The notes under the pieces: generated by a model | What the model saw: only the letters and a program-made list of their open reading frames with translations | The model's database searches: none | Told to the model about the DNA's origin: nothing | Shown: positions 28,795 to 38,436 of the stretch, piece by piece | How positions within the stretch are numbered: position 1 is the first letter of the stretch | Layout of the letters: each line of letters begins with the position of its first letter | Assembly (NCBI GenBank): GCA_963769745.1 | Contig: CAVYNB010000014.1 | Coordinates: 1-64,000, forward strand | DNA length: 64,000 nucleotides | Direction of reading: 5' to 3' | Source of the DNA: JALORV01 sp963769745 | GTDB taxonomy: Bacteria > Pseudomonadota > Gammaproteobacteria > Burkholderiales > Burkholderiaceae_F | Program-made: the position numbers and the translations under genes

Positions 28795-30165
28795 ATGTCC
28801 ACGACTCACCGGCCCACGGCGCCGGACGCCTCCACGTCGGCAGTGCTGAAGCTCGCCTGGCCGCTCTTCTTCGCCAACCTGGCGGTGGTCGGCAACGGCA
28901 CGATCGATGCGGTCATGGCCGGGCGCCTGTCGGCCGAGGACATGGCTGGCGTGGCCGTGGCCTCGAGCGTCTACGTCACCGTCTACATCGGCTTCATGGC
29001 GGTGCTGCAGGCCTTGTCTCCGATCGCCGGCCACCACTACGGCGCGCAACGCTGGCGTGCCATTGGCGACGACCTGCAACAGGCACTGTGGCTATCGGTA
29101 CTGCTGCTGGTCTTTGCTCTGCCGTGCGTGCTTGCCACCGGCTTCTGGAACGGCATCGCCAGCGTCGACGCTCGGGTTGCAGGCATCACGACGAGCTACC
29201 TGCATGCGGTGGCATTCGGCCTGCCGGCCGGCCTGGCAACCCGTGTCTTCGTTGCGCTCAATGCGGCGGTCTCCCGTCCGATGGTCACGATGGTGATCAA
29301 TCTGACCGTGTTGGGGCTGAAGGCGCCGCTGAATGCGGTGTTCATGTACGGCTGGGGTCCTTTCGACGCCATGGGAGGTGCCGGCGCAGGTGTCGCGACC
29401 GCGTTGCTCGCCTGGCTCGCGCTGGGCATGAGCGTGGCCATCTGGCGACTGGACCGCTTCTACGACCGGTTTCGCAGCGCATCGGTGCACGGACCGAGAT
29501 GGGAACGCCTGCGTGAATTGCTGCGGCTCGGATTGCCGATCGGGCTGTCGACGTTGTTCGAGGTGACCAGCTTCACGTTCATGGCCGTGCTCATCGCGCG
29601 ACTCGGCGCAACGTCGGTCGCCGGTCACCAGATCGTGGCCAATCTCGTCGCGATCCTGTTCATGGTCCCGCTGTCACTCGGCATCGCCACCAGCGTCCTG
29701 GTGGCCCAGTCACTGGGCAGCGGCGCGCCGCGCGTTGCCCGCATGGCGGCCTTGCGCGGTTTCCGACTGGCACTCGGGGTGGCGCTGGTCGCTGCCTTGC
29801 TGCTGTGGCTGCTCCGGGTTCCGATCGTTCAGCTGTACACGAGCAATCCGGACGTCGCCCGCATGGCGCTGTCGCTGCTCGGCCTGGCCGCCCTGTTCCA
29901 TGTGTTCGACGCGGTCCAGGGGATGGGAAGCTTCGTGCTGCGCGGCTACCGGCAGACATTCTGGCCGATGGTCATCTACGGCGTCGCGCTGTGGGGCCTC
30001 GGGCTCGGCGGCGGCGCCTGGCTTGCCTACAACCCGAGCTTCCTGGGACCGCCGCGGGGAGCGGCCGGCTTCTGGGAAGCCGCCACCTTCGCCATCGGCA
30101 TCACGGCGGCGGCACTCGCGTGGCTGTCCGCATTCGAGGCACGCCGGCACGTCGCCGAGCACTGA
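28795..30165 (+). CDS. MATE family multidrug/Na+ antiporter
   Basis: Twelve-helix exporter of the NorM/DinF-type family, 456 residues. The two internally homologous halves are visible: LAWPLFFANLAVVGNGTIDAVMAGRLS in the first and GLPIGLSTLFEVTSFTFMAVLIARLG in the second. Family motifs include LQALSPIAGHHYGAQ and SVAGHQIVANLVAI with GIATSVLVAQSLG. It follows the GT-C gene closely and converges on the K+ channel gene with 17 bases between stops. Substrates cannot be predicted. Confidence 0.9.
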   Translation: MSTTHRPTAPDASTSAVLKLAWPLFFANLAVVGNGTIDAVMAGRLSAEDMAGVAVASSVYVTVYIGFMAVLQALSPIAGHHYGAQRWRAIGDDLQQALWLSVLLLVFALPCVLATGFWNGIASVDARVAGITTSYLHAVAFGLPAGLATRVFVALNAAVSRPMVTMVINLTVLGLKAPLNAVFMYGWGPFDAMGGAGAGVATALLAWLALGMSVAIWRLDRFYDRFRSASVHGPRWERLRELLRLGLPIGLSTLFEVTSFTFMAVLIARLGATSVAGHQIVANLVAILFMVPLSLGIATSVLVAQSLGSGAPRVARMAALRGFRLALGVALVAALLLWLLRVPIVQLYTSNPDVARMALSLLGLAALFHVFDAVQGMGSFVLRGYRQTFWPMVIYGVALWGLGLGGGAWLAYNPSFLGPPRGAAGFWEAATFAIGITAAALAWLSAFEARRHVAEH

Positions 30166-30182
30166 AGTGCGAAACCCAGTAC

Positions 30183-30971
30183 CTAGTCCGACCAGTTGCG
30201 CTCCTGCGCCCGTTCGGTGGCGGCCAGTTGATGCGCATGTTCTTCGGCTCGCACGCGTGACAGTGCCGATGCCATCAGGCCCGACGGCACGGCGATCACG
30301 CCGAGTCCGCACACCAGGACGATGAATGTGAAGAGGCGCCCGCCGGCGGTTACCGGGAAGATGTCGCCGTAGCCCACGGTCGTCAGCGTCGCGACGGCCC
30401 ACCATAGGCTGTCGAACACGGAGGAGAAGCGCTCCGGCTGCGCCTCGTGTTCGAAGTGGTAGATGCCGATCGCGGAAAGGTACAGCACGATCAGCGCGAT
30501 CACGCCGAACAGCACGAGATCGTCGCGTGCGATGACAAACGCCCGGTGAAAGCGATGGACGGCGTTCGTGTACCGGACCAGCTTGAACAGGCGCAGGAGC
30601 CGCAGCAGGCGAAAGGCCCGCACCGCCTGCAGGTTGAAGGCCACCATCAGGTAGAACGGTGCGATCGCCAGCAGGTCGATGATTCCGTAAAACGACGTGG
30701 CGTACTTCCAGCGGGGCCGGGCCAGATAGAGCCGCACGCCGTACTCGACCGTGTAGACCGCGGCGCAGAAGACCTCGAAGCTCCACAGGGCCTGCCGCCA
30801 GAACGGCGACAGGTCGGGCAGCGTCTCGAATGCCAGGGCAACGAGGTTGGCGACCACCAGCAGTTCGATCGGCAATTCCCACCGACCGAGCGAGACGTGG
30901 TGTCTGGGTGCGCCTGTAAGCAACGTTGCCTCCGCAGAATCGGGAATTCTTACCCGAAATCGGTGCGACAC
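30183..30971 (-). CDS. Voltage-gated-type potassium channel (six transmembrane helices)
   Basis: Ion channel subunit of 262 residues. Helices S1-S3 lie between about 33 and 112. An S4 voltage-sensor-like helix has arginines spaced every third residue (VRAFRLLRLLRLFKLVRY, 117-134). The pore loop carries the K+ selectivity filter TTVGYGD (197-203), then S6 and a short cytoplasmic tail. No RCK domain follows. The predicted start is a GTG at 30971 with no clear Shine-Dalgarno, only 15 bases from the end of the htpX terminator U-tract. The true start may be a little downstream. Confidence 0.88.
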   Translation of the reverse strand: MSHRFRVRIPDSAEATLLTGAPRHHVSLGRWELPIELLVVANLVALAFETLPDLSPFWRQALWSFEVFCAAVYTVEYGVRLYLARPRWKYATSFYGIIDLLAIAPFYLMVAFNLQAVRAFRLLRLLRLFKLVRYTNAVHRFHRAFVIARDDLVLFGVIALIVLYLSAIGIYHFEHEAQPERFSSVFDSLWWAVATLTTVGYGDIFPVTAGGRLFTFIVLVCGLGVIAVPSGLMASALSRVRAEEHAHQLAATERAQERNWSD

Positions 30972-30985
30972 CCGATCCGACAGCG

Positions 30986-31015
30986 AAAAAAAACGGCCGG
31001 GGAGTCCCCGGCCGT
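30986..31015 (-). terminator. Intrinsic terminator after htpX
   Basis: On the minus strand a 10-bp perfect stem (ACGGCCGGGG/CCCCGGCCGT, three-base loop) is followed by eight T. It lies 23 bases after the htpX stop. Confidence 0.93.
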
Positions 31016-31037
31016 CCGACTTCAGTGCACCAGCGGT

Positions 31038-31922
31038 TTAGCGCGTGGCCTGCAACGCCGCGATCCGCTGCTCGATCGGCGGATGGCTGGAGAACAGGGC
31101 CATCACGCCTCCCGGGGCGGAGATGCCCAGGGTCTGCACCGCCTGCGGTAGCTGGCCTGGCTCCATGCCGCCGAGCCGCGCCAGCGCATTGATCATCGGC
31201 CGGTTCGAGCCCATCAGCGCCACCGCGCCAGCGTCGGCACGGAACTCACGGCGGCGGGAGAACCAGGCCACCACGATCGCCGCCAGGAAGCCCAGCGCGA
31301 TGTCCAGCACGATGGTCGTGACGAAGTAGCCGATCCCCGGCCGGTCGCCTTCGTTTCGCAGCAGGACCCGGTCGACGAAGAATCCGATCACGCGCGACAG
31401 GAAGACGACGAACGTGTTCATCACTCCCTGCAGCAGCGTCATCGTCACCATGTCGCCGTTGGACACGTGCGAGATCTCGTGCGCAAGCACGGCTTCGACC
31501 TCTTCCTTGCTCATCGACTGCAGCAGGCCGGTCGACACCGCCACCAGGGCCGAGTTCTTGAACGCTCCTGTGGCGAAGGCATTCGGCTCGCCGTCGTAGA
31601 CCGCCACTTCAGGCATGCCGATGCCCGCCTTGTCGGCGTGCCGGCGGACCGTGTCGACCAGCCACGATTCCATCGCATTGGCCGGCTGGCGGATAACCTG
31701 CGCCTTGGTGCTCCACTTGGCCATCGGCTTGGACATCAGCAGTGAAATGAAGGCGCCGGTGAAGCCGACCACCAGCGAGAAGATCGCCAGGGCGCCGACG
31801 TCCAGCGTGCGACCGCCGAGGTTGAAGTTGATCCCGAACACCGACGACAGCACGGTGAGGAACAGCATCAGCACGATCATGATCGCAAGGTTCGTCAGTA
31901 CGAACAGAGCGATACGTTTCAT
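31038..31922 (-). CDS. htpX: Membrane metalloprotease HtpX
   Basis: Inner-membrane zinc endopeptidase involved in membrane protein quality control. Two N-terminal helices (8-28 and about 42-63) precede the HEISH zinc motif (148-152). Two further hydrophobic segments follow, and the third ligand glutamate lies in RRREFRADAGA. The typical VAVYDGEPNAFATGAFKNSALVAVSTGLL run is present. 294 residues is normal. CTGGAGAC before the ATG serves as ribosome binding site. No sigma-32 promoter was recognised in the upstream gap. Confidence 0.97.
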   Translation of the reverse strand: MKRIALFVLTNLAIMIVLMLFLTVLSSVFGINFNLGGRTLDVGALAIFSLVVGFTGAFISLLMSKPMAKWSTKAQVIRQPANAMESWLVDTVRRHADKAGIGMPEVAVYDGEPNAFATGAFKNSALVAVSTGLLQSMSKEEVEAVLAHEISHVSNGDMVTMTLLQGVMNTFVVFLSRVIGFFVDRVLLRNEGDRPGIGYFVTTIVLDIALGFLAAIVVAWFSRRREFRADAGAVALMGSNRPMINALARLGGMEPGQLPQAVQTLGISAPGGVMALFSSHPPIEQRIAALQATR

Positions 31923-32176
31923 AGAGTCTCCAGAGAAGTTGGAAGGTTAAAGCCGCGCGAGAGTCTATCCAATCGGCGGATCAGTACACCATACACGTTT
32001 GTCCCCAGCGCTACATCGCGACACCCTGAAAATATCCCTTGAGGATCAAGGCGTTGGACCGGAATCCCGGCAAACGTTCCACATTTGGAGACGATTGTCC
32101 ACAACTCAAGGCACCCCACGGAACGCACGTGCAGCGATCGCTAGAATCCAGCGCTTTGAGTGACGAGACCCTGACC

Positions 32177-32809
32177 ATGTCCTTGCCGAGCGCCGATGCC
32201 GCCAATGTCCGACCGATCCCACTGGTCCCACGGCTGATCTTTGCCAGTCGCTGGCTGCAGTTGCCGCTCTACATCGGGCTGATCGTCGCCCAGGTCGTCT
32301 ATGTGTTTCACTTCTGGGTCGAACTGGTGCATCTGGTCGAGGCCGCCTTCGGCAGCCAGGCGGCCCTGCAGCAACTGGTCACCAGCATCGGCTACAAGTC
32401 CGACGGGCTGCCCTCCGGACTGAATGAAACCATCATCATGCTGGTCGTGCTGGCGCTGATCGACGTGGTGATGATTTCCAACCTGCTCATCATGGTCATC
32501 GTCGGCGGCTACGAGACCTTCGTTTCGCGCATGTACCTCGAGAAGCACCCCGACCAGCCGGAATGGCTGTCGCATGTGAACGCAAGTGTGCTCAAGGTCA
32601 AACTGGCCACTGCCATCATCGGGATAAGCTCGATCCATTTGCTGAAGACCTTCATCAACGCGGCCAACTATTCGGACAAGGTGCTGATCGCACAGACAGC
32701 GATCCACATCACTTTCCTGTTGTCGGCGATGGCAATCGCGGCCACCGACCGCATCATGTTCCCGGCCGACAAGCTGAAGTCCAAGGAAAGCCGCACTCAC
32801 GACCACTAG
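32177..32809 (+). CDS. YqhA/UPF0114 family membrane protein
   Basis: Integral membrane protein of 210 residues belonging to the UPF0114 (YqhA/TIGR00645) family, function unknown. Features: FASRWLQLPLYIGLIVAQ, LNETIIMLVVLALIDVVMISNLLIMVIVGGYETFVS and VKLATAIIGISSIHLLKTFI; four helices are predicted. I start at ATG 32177 (MSLPSADAANV); the open frame extends upstream to 32039 without homology. It is followed by fumarase after 9 bases, so co-transcription is likely. Confidence 0.9.
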   Translation: MSLPSADAANVRPIPLVPRLIFASRWLQLPLYIGLIVAQVVYVFHFWVELVHLVEAAFGSQAALQQLVTSIGYKSDGLPSGLNETIIMLVVLALIDVVMISNLLIMVIVGGYETFVSRMYLEKHPDQPEWLSHVNASVLKVKLATAIIGISSIHLLKTFINAANYSDKVLIAQTAIHITFLLSAMAIAATDRIMFPADKLKSKESRTHDH

Positions 32810-32818
32810 GGTTCCCCC

Positions 32819-34342
32819 ATGACAGCGATTCGCCAGGCCGACCTCATCGAAAGCGTTGCAGCCGCGCTGCAGTTCATCAGCTACTACCACCCGGCGGATT
32901 TCATCAGCCACCTGGCGCGCGCGTACGAGGCCGAGCAAAGCCCGGCCGCGAAGGACGCTATCGCTCAGATCCTGACCAACTCCCGTATGTGCGCCGAAGG
33001 CCACCGGCCGATCTGCCAGGACACGGGCATCGTCAACGTCTTCCTGAAGGTCGGCATGGATGTGCGTTGGGACGGATTCACCGGTTCACTCGAGGACGCG
33101 ATCAACGAGGGCGTGCGCCGCGGCTACCTGAATTCGGACAATGTCCTGCGGGCATCGGTCGTGAGTCCGCCGGAATTCGGCCGCAAGAACACCAAGGACA
33201 ACACGCCCGCCGTCATCAACGTGCAGATCGTGCCGGGCGACAAGGTCGATGTGATGGTCGCCGCCAAGGGCGGCGGCTCGGAGAACAAGAGCAAGTTCGT
33301 CATGCTCAATCCAAGCGACTCGATCGTCGACTGGGTGATGAAGACCGTGCCGACGATGGGCGCCGGCTGGTGCCCACCGGGGATGCTCGGCATCGGCATC
33401 GGCGGCACTGCCGAGAAGGCAATGACGATGGCCAAGGAAGCGCTGATGGACGACATCGACATGTCGGACCTGCTGAAGCGCGGGCCGCAGACCGACGTCG
33501 AGAAACTGCGCGTCGAACTCTACGAGAAGGTCAACGCGCTGGGCATCGGCGCCCAGGGCCTGGGTGGACTGTCCACCGTGCTCGACGTCAAGATCAAGAT
33601 GTATCCGACACACGCCGCGGGCAAGCCGGTGGCGATGATTCCCAACTGCGCAGCGACAAGGCACGCGCATTTCGTGCTCGATGGCTCGGGCCCCGCCTAC
33701 CTCGAGCCGCCGTCGCTCGATACCTGGCCCAACGTGAACTGGCAGCCGGATGCGAAGAAGAGCACGCGCGTGAATCTCGACACGCTGTCCAAGGCCGAGG
33801 TAGCGCAGTGGAAACCCGGCCAGACGCTGCTGCTCAACGGAAAGATGCTGACGGGGCGCGACGCCGCGCACAAGCGCATCCAGGACATGCTCGCCAAGGG
33901 CGAGAAGCTACCCGTGGACTTCACCAATCGAGTGATCTATTACGTCGGCCCGGTCGATCCGGTGCGCGACGAGGTCATGGGGCCTGCCGGTCCGACGACC
34001 GCGACGCGCATGGACAAGTTCACCGAGATGATGCTGGCGCAAACGGGGCTGATCGCGATGATCGGCAAGGCCGAGCGTGGCCCGGTGGCGATCGAGGCGA
34101 TCCGCAAGCACAAGAGCGCCTACCTGATGGCCGTCGGCGGAGCCGCCTACCTGGTCGCCAAGGCGATCAAGGCATCGAAAGTCGTCGGCTTCGACGACCT
34201 CGGCATGGAAGCGATCTACGAGTTCGAGGTGAAGGACATGCCAGTCACTGTCGCGGTCAGCGCTGACGGCACTTCGGTGCATCAGACCGGGCCGAAGGAG
34301 TGGCAGGCGAAGATCGGCAAGATTCCGGTGGCCACGGCCTGA
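32819..34342 (+). CDS. Class I (iron-sulfur) fumarate hydratase
   Basis: Interconverts fumarate and malate in the TCA cycle using an oxygen-sensitive 4Fe-4S cluster. The 507-residue single-chain enzyme has three candidate cluster cysteines at C66 (CQDTGIV), C185 (GWCPPGMLGIGIGG) and C277 (PNCAATRH). Their spacing of 119 and 92 residues matches class I fumarases closely. The C-terminal beta domain starts about residue 330 (LSKAEVAQWKPGQTLLLNGKMLTGRDAAHKRI) and continues with YYVGPVDPVRDEVMGPAGPTTATRM. L-tartrate dehydratase is a relative, but the fused alpha-beta arrangement favours fumarase. Confidence 0.93.
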   Translation: MTAIRQADLIESVAAALQFISYYHPADFISHLARAYEAEQSPAAKDAIAQILTNSRMCAEGHRPICQDTGIVNVFLKVGMDVRWDGFTGSLEDAINEGVRRGYLNSDNVLRASVVSPPEFGRKNTKDNTPAVINVQIVPGDKVDVMVAAKGGGSENKSKFVMLNPSDSIVDWVMKTVPTMGAGWCPPGMLGIGIGGTAEKAMTMAKEALMDDIDMSDLLKRGPQTDVEKLRVELYEKVNALGIGAQGLGGLSTVLDVKIKMYPTHAAGKPVAMIPNCAATRHAHFVLDGSGPAYLEPPSLDTWPNVNWQPDAKKSTRVNLDTLSKAEVAQWKPGQTLLLNGKMLTGRDAAHKRIQDMLAKGEKLPVDFTNRVIYYVGPVDPVRDEVMGPAGPTTATRMDKFTEMMLAQTGLIAMIGKAERGPVAIEAIRKHKSAYLMAVGGAAYLVAKAIKASKVVGFDDLGMEAIYEFEVKDMPVTVAVSADGTSVHQTGPKEWQAKIGKIPVATA

Positions 34343-34357
34343 TCGCGCGGCGGTGCC

Positions 34358-35446
34358 TTGGCTGGACATGCTGCTTTCCCGCGCGCCTGGTGTGACGAGG
34401 CTGTCCGTCGCATCGAAGCCGACTACACGCGGTCGGCGGACACGCATCTGCTGCGCGTCGACATTCCCGGGGTGCCGGACTGCCCGCTCTACCTGAAGGA
34501 TGAGTCGGTCCACCCGACGGGCAGCCTGAAGCACCGGCTGGCACGGTCACTGTTCCTCTATGGACTCTGCAATGGCCTGATCGGCCGCGGCACCACGATC
34601 GTCGAAGCGTCGTCGGGTTCGACCGCGGTGTCCGAGGCCTATTTCGCGCGCTTGATCGGCGTGCCCTTCGTCGCCGTGATGCCGCGCTCGACCTCACCCG
34701 AAAAGATCGCGCTGATCGAATTCCACGGTGGACGCTGCCATCTCGTCGACGAGCCGGCGGCGGTCTATGCCGAGGCCACCGCCCTGGCACAGCGGACCGG
34801 CGGCCATTACATGGACCAGTTCACGTACGCCGAGCGCGCAACGGACTGGCGCGGCAACAACAACATCGCCGAGTCGATTTTCATGCAGATGGCCCATGAG
34901 CCGTTCCCGGTCCCGACGTGGATCGTGGTCGGTGCGGGCACCGGCGGTACCGGTTCCACGCTCGGTCGCTACGCGAGGTATTGCCGGCATGCCACCCGCA
35001 TCTGCCTGGCCGATCCGGAAAACTCCGTCTTCCACGACTACTGTGCGAGCGGCGATGCATCTCTGACGGTGGCCGTGGCCTCGCGTATCGAGGGCATCGG
35101 CCGTCCACGCGTCGAACCGAGCTTCAACCGCCACGTCATCGACCGGTCGATTCGCGTCGCCGATGCGGACTCCTTCGCTGCCGCGCGCTTTCTCGAGCGT
35201 GTGCTCGGACGCCGCGTTGGGCCGTCGACAGGAACTGCCCTGATCGCCTGCGCGGAACTGTTGTCGGAGATGCAAAGCGTCGGCGATCCGGGTGCCGTGG
35301 TCACGCTGCTGTGCGACGGCGGTGAGCGCTACCTTGGCACCTGCTATGACGATGACTGGCTGCGGCGTCAGGCACTTGATATCGCACCTGCACTCGCGGC
35401 GCTGGACCGCTTCTGGTCGAGCGGCCGCTGGACTGCATTGCGATGA
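34358..35446 (+). CDS. CysK2/Cds1-like PLP-dependent enzyme
   Basis: PLP enzyme of the cysteine synthase beta family, closest in feel to actinobacterial CysK2 and the Cds1 cysteine desulfhydrase. The PLP lysine is K58 in TGSLKHRLARSLFLY, the substrate loop is EASSGSTAVSEAY, and the phosphate-binding glycine loop GAGTGGTGSTLG is present. The start is a TTG at 34358; no in-frame ATG precedes homologous sequence. It could make or break cysteine; sequence alone cannot tell. It lies 15 bases after fumarase and converges with cysM, 16 bases between their ends. Confidence 0.82.
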   Translation: MAGHAAFPRAWCDEAVRRIEADYTRSADTHLLRVDIPGVPDCPLYLKDESVHPTGSLKHRLARSLFLYGLCNGLIGRGTTIVEASSGSTAVSEAYFARLIGVPFVAVMPRSTSPEKIALIEFHGGRCHLVDEPAAVYAEATALAQRTGGHYMDQFTYAERATDWRGNNNIAESIFMQMAHEPFPVPTWIVVGAGTGGTGSTLGRYARYCRHATRICLADPENSVFHDYCASGDASLTVAVASRIEGIGRPRVEPSFNRHVIDRSIRVADADSFAAARFLERVLGRRVGPSTGTALIACAELLSEMQSVGDPGAVVTLLCDGGERYLGTCYDDDWLRRQALDIAPALAALDRFWSSGRWTALR

Positions 35447-35462
35447 CGCGGTCCTCGCTCCT

Positions 35463-36368
35463 TCAGACGCCGAACAGGCCCGTGCTGAGGTAGCGATCGC
35501 CACGGTCGCAGACGACGAAGACGATCGTCGCGTCTTCGACTTCGGCAGCGATCCGCAGCGCGATCAGGCAGGCACCGGCAGCCGACGGGCCGCAACTGAT
35601 GCCCTCTTCCGCCGCCAGGCGACGCGTCATCGCTTCGGCGTCGGACTGGGTTACGTACTCGAGCCGGTCGACCCCGGACGGGTCATAGATCCGCGGCAGG
35701 TACGCGTCCGGCCACTTGCGGATGCCGGGAATCTGCGAGCCCTCCGCCGGCTGCGCGCCGATGATCTGCACCGCCGCGCTGCGTTCTTTCAGAAAGCGGC
35801 CCACGCCCATGATCGTGCCGGTCGTGCCCATCGCACTGACAAAGTGCGTGATGCGGCCCTCGGTGTCGCGCCAGATCTCGGGCCCGGTCGTCTCGTAATG
35901 CGAGCGCGGATTGTCCTGATTGGCGAACTGGTCGAGCACTTTGCCCTTGCCCTCGGCCTGCATCTGCGTCGCGAGATCACGCGCGTACTCCATGCCGCCC
36001 TTGCTCGCGGGCGTCAGGATCAGTTCCGCACCGTAGGCTGCCATGCTCGCGCGCCGCTCGGAGCTCAGGTTGTCCGGCATGATCAGCGTCATGCGATAGC
36101 CCTTCATCGCCGCGATCATCGCCAGCGCAATGCCGGTGTTGCCACTGGTCGCTTCGACCAGCCGGTCACCCGGGCGGATTTCACCGCGCTCCTCGGCGCG
36201 CGTGATCATCGAGAGAGCCGGCCGGTCCTTGACCGAGCCCCCCGGATTGTTGCCTTCCAGCTTGCCGAGGATCACGTTGCGACGACGCGTGTTTTCGGTG
36301 CCGGGTAGCCGCTGCAGCCGCACCAGTGGGGTGTTGCCTATGGTCTCGTCTATCGTCGGGTGAGGCAT
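35463..36368 (-). CDS. cysM: Cysteine synthase B (CysM)
   Basis: O-acetylserine (thiol)-lyase B, which makes cysteine from O-acetylserine and sulfide or thiosulfate. PLP lysine K47 lies in NPGGSVKDRPA, then EATSGNTGIALAMIAAMKGY, the asparagine/serine loop GTTGTIMGVGRFLKE and the late CGPSAAGACL. The 301-residue length and ERRASMAAYGAELILTP favour CysM over CysK. It ends the gyrA-to-cysM minus-strand block, 88 bases after lapB; rfaE, often located here in relatives, is absent. Confidence 0.94.
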   Translation of the reverse strand: MPHPTIDETIGNTPLVRLQRLPGTENTRRRNVILGKLEGNNPGGSVKDRPALSMITRAEERGEIRPGDRLVEATSGNTGIALAMIAAMKGYRMTLIMPDNLSSERRASMAAYGAELILTPASKGGMEYARDLATQMQAEGKGKVLDQFANQDNPRSHYETTGPEIWRDTEGRITHFVSAMGTTGTIMGVGRFLKERSAAVQIIGAQPAEGSQIPGIRKWPDAYLPRIYDPSGVDRLEYVTQSDAEAMTRRLAAEEGISCGPSAAGACLIALRIAAEVEDATIVFVVCDRGDRYLSTGLFGV

Positions 36369-36456
36369 GGCCGGAACGTCAAGGTTGAGCTAGAAAGATC
36401 GTGACCGCTGGGATCGCCGTCATCCACGGCGCAGGACTTTCGCATTTCGCCCCGGA

Positions 36457-37626
36457 TCAGGCGGCATCGATTTCCTCGATGCGGCGGGGTGGATAGCTGT
36501 CCCAGCTGGTGCAGCCCGGACAGTTCCAGTGGTACTCGCGCGCACGGAAGCCGCATTTGCTGCAACGGTAACGCGCCAGCTTGCGCGCATGGCCCTTGAG
36601 CAGCGTGCTCATCGAGACCAGTTCTTCGTCCCCCGGGTTGAGCGCGAGCCGCGCCTCGGCAAGGCGTTCGAAACCGAGCAGCGATGGATGTCGTTTCAGT
36701 TCGTCGGCAACCAGCGCTTCGGCCGCCTCGGCACCGTCCCAGTCACGCGCTCGAACGTACGCGGCATCAAGCAGGTCGATCGACGGCACGTCGAGCAACT
36801 CGCGTCGCAGCCAGTTCAGCGCTTCCGTGCGCCGTCCGAGCTGGTCGAGTGTTGCACTCACCTTGCCAGCGATCAGCGGTACATGCTCCCGCGAAGCGCC
36901 CTCGACCCGCTGCCACAGTCGCAGGGCGCCTTCGGCGTCTCCCCGGTGTGCCGCAAGATCGCCCGCGAGTATCAGCGCGCGCACCGACTTGCGGTCCGTG
37001 GTCAGCGCATCATCCACGGCGCGCTGCGCGTCATCGATCCGACCCGCTGTTGCGGCGGCCTCGGCCAGCTCGCAGTGAAAGTGCGCAATGGCGACCTGAT
37101 GATTCTCGCCGGCTTCGCGTTCCAGCAGGCGCGCGCAGTCGATCGCCTTCATCCACTCGCGCTCCATCTGGAAGATCCGCAGCAACGACCGCAGCGCATC
37201 GAAGCGATGGTCGCGATCCTCCAGCAGCCGCGTGAAGGCATCCTCGGCACGGTCGAGCAGCCCGCCCTTCAGATAGTCCTGTCCCAGTTCGGCAAGCGCC
37301 TGCGAACGCTCGCGCGCGGGCAGATCGGCCCGGTTCAGCAGGTGCGTATGGATGCGGACGGCGCGATCAAACTCGCCGCGGCGACGGAACAGATTGCCGA
37401 GCGCATGGTGCAGTTCGATGGTCTCGGGATCGAGCTTGACGACCTCGATGAAGGCGTCGATCGCCTTGTCGTGCTGGTCGTTCAGCAGCAGGTTGAGGCC
37501 GCGGAAGTACGAGCGTGGCAGCGCCGCGTTGTCCGTCGCGCGCGCACGGGACTCGAAGCCGCGACCGAACCAGCCCGCGGCAAAGACGAGCGGCAGCGCG
37601 ACGAGATACCAGAGCTCGAACTCCAT
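36457..37626 (-). CDS. lapB: LPS assembly protein LapB (YciM)
   Basis: Inner-membrane-anchored TPR protein that controls LPS synthesis by directing LpxC to FtsH. One N-terminal anchor (ELWYLVALPLVFAAGWFGRG) is followed by about nine TPRs (for example LNDQHDKAIDAFIEVVKLDP, GEFDRAVRIHTHLL). A C-terminal rubredoxin-like metal site, CSKCGFRAREYHWNCPGC, completes it. 389 residues is normal. The ATG at 37626 overlaps the lapA stop (TGATG), so the genes are coupled. The same frame is open through lapA only because of an indel there. Confidence 0.95.
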   Translation of the reverse strand: MEFELWYLVALPLVFAAGWFGRGFESRARATDNAALPRSYFRGLNLLLNDQHDKAIDAFIEVVKLDPETIELHHALGNLFRRRGEFDRAVRIHTHLLNRADLPARERSQALAELGQDYLKGGLLDRAEDAFTRLLEDRDHRFDALRSLLRIFQMEREWMKAIDCARLLEREAGENHQVAIAHFHCELAEAAATAGRIDDAQRAVDDALTTDRKSVRALILAGDLAAHRGDAEGALRLWQRVEGASREHVPLIAGKVSATLDQLGRRTEALNWLRRELLDVPSIDLLDAAYVRARDWDGAEAAEALVADELKRHPSLLGFERLAEARLALNPGDEELVSMSTLLKGHARKLARYRCSKCGFRAREYHWNCPGCTSWDSYPPRRIEEIDAA

Positions 37627-37965
37627 CAACGACGCTCCGGCTCGCCGGCCACTTCGACGACGGCGCCCGACTGCCGCGCCGCCGAGGCCATCCGGTCTGC
37701 CGCGGACTCGGCGGTCGTGACCATCGGGGCCTGCTGCCGCAGGTTGGTCACTCTCACGCCGCATCCGGTAGATCGGCAGCGCCAGTGCCAGCGCTCCGAG
37801 CAACGCACCGACGGCAATGCAGGCGAGCATCACGACGATGAGCGGGACGTGTTCCCAGCTGATGGCCGAGGTCAGACGCACCGGCACCGGCGTGGTGTTC
37901 TTCAGTGCAAACCAGAGCACGAGCAGGAAGAAGCCGACCTTGACCATCCACGCCAGCAGTCTCAT
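37626..37965 (-). CDS. lapA: LapA (YciS) small membrane protein (one indel)
   Basis: Partner of LapB with two transmembrane helices (WMVKVGFFLLVLWFALKN and VPLIVVMLACIAVGALLGALAL) and a cytoplasmic charged tail. The frame shifts at about 37752-37754. With one base removed the tail reads RMRREVTNLRQQ and ends with a stop that overlaps the lapB start; without correction it would fuse to LapB. About 112 residues. It follows the ihfB terminator, so it needs its own promoter; a TACAAT at about 38004-38009 (minus strand) is a candidate -10. Confidence 0.88.
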
Positions 37966-38034
37966 TCGCGCCTCCGGCACCACTGCATCCGCAAAGCCGG
38001 CATTGTAGGGAACCGGTGTCCCGTCCGCGCGGGC

Positions 38035-38060
38035 AAAAAAAGAGCCGCGCGATGCGCGGC
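38035..38060 (-). terminator. Intrinsic terminator after ihfB
   Basis: On the minus strand GCCGCGC, an ATC loop and GCGCGGC are followed by TCTTTTTTT. It lies about 20 bases after the ihfB stop and separates the rpsA-ihfB message from lapAB. Confidence 0.92.
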
Positions 38061-38079
38061 CCGGCAGGAGTGTCAATGC

Positions 38080-38406
<327 letters not shown>

Positions 38407-38436
38407 CGAACGGCTCCCGCTGCTTCGTCTGCCCGA

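Noticed and set aside
36457..38076. A single 539-residue LapA-LapB fusion
   Set aside because: The fusion exists only because of a one-base indel in lapA; the alternative frame restores the LapA tail and a stop overlapping the LapB start.
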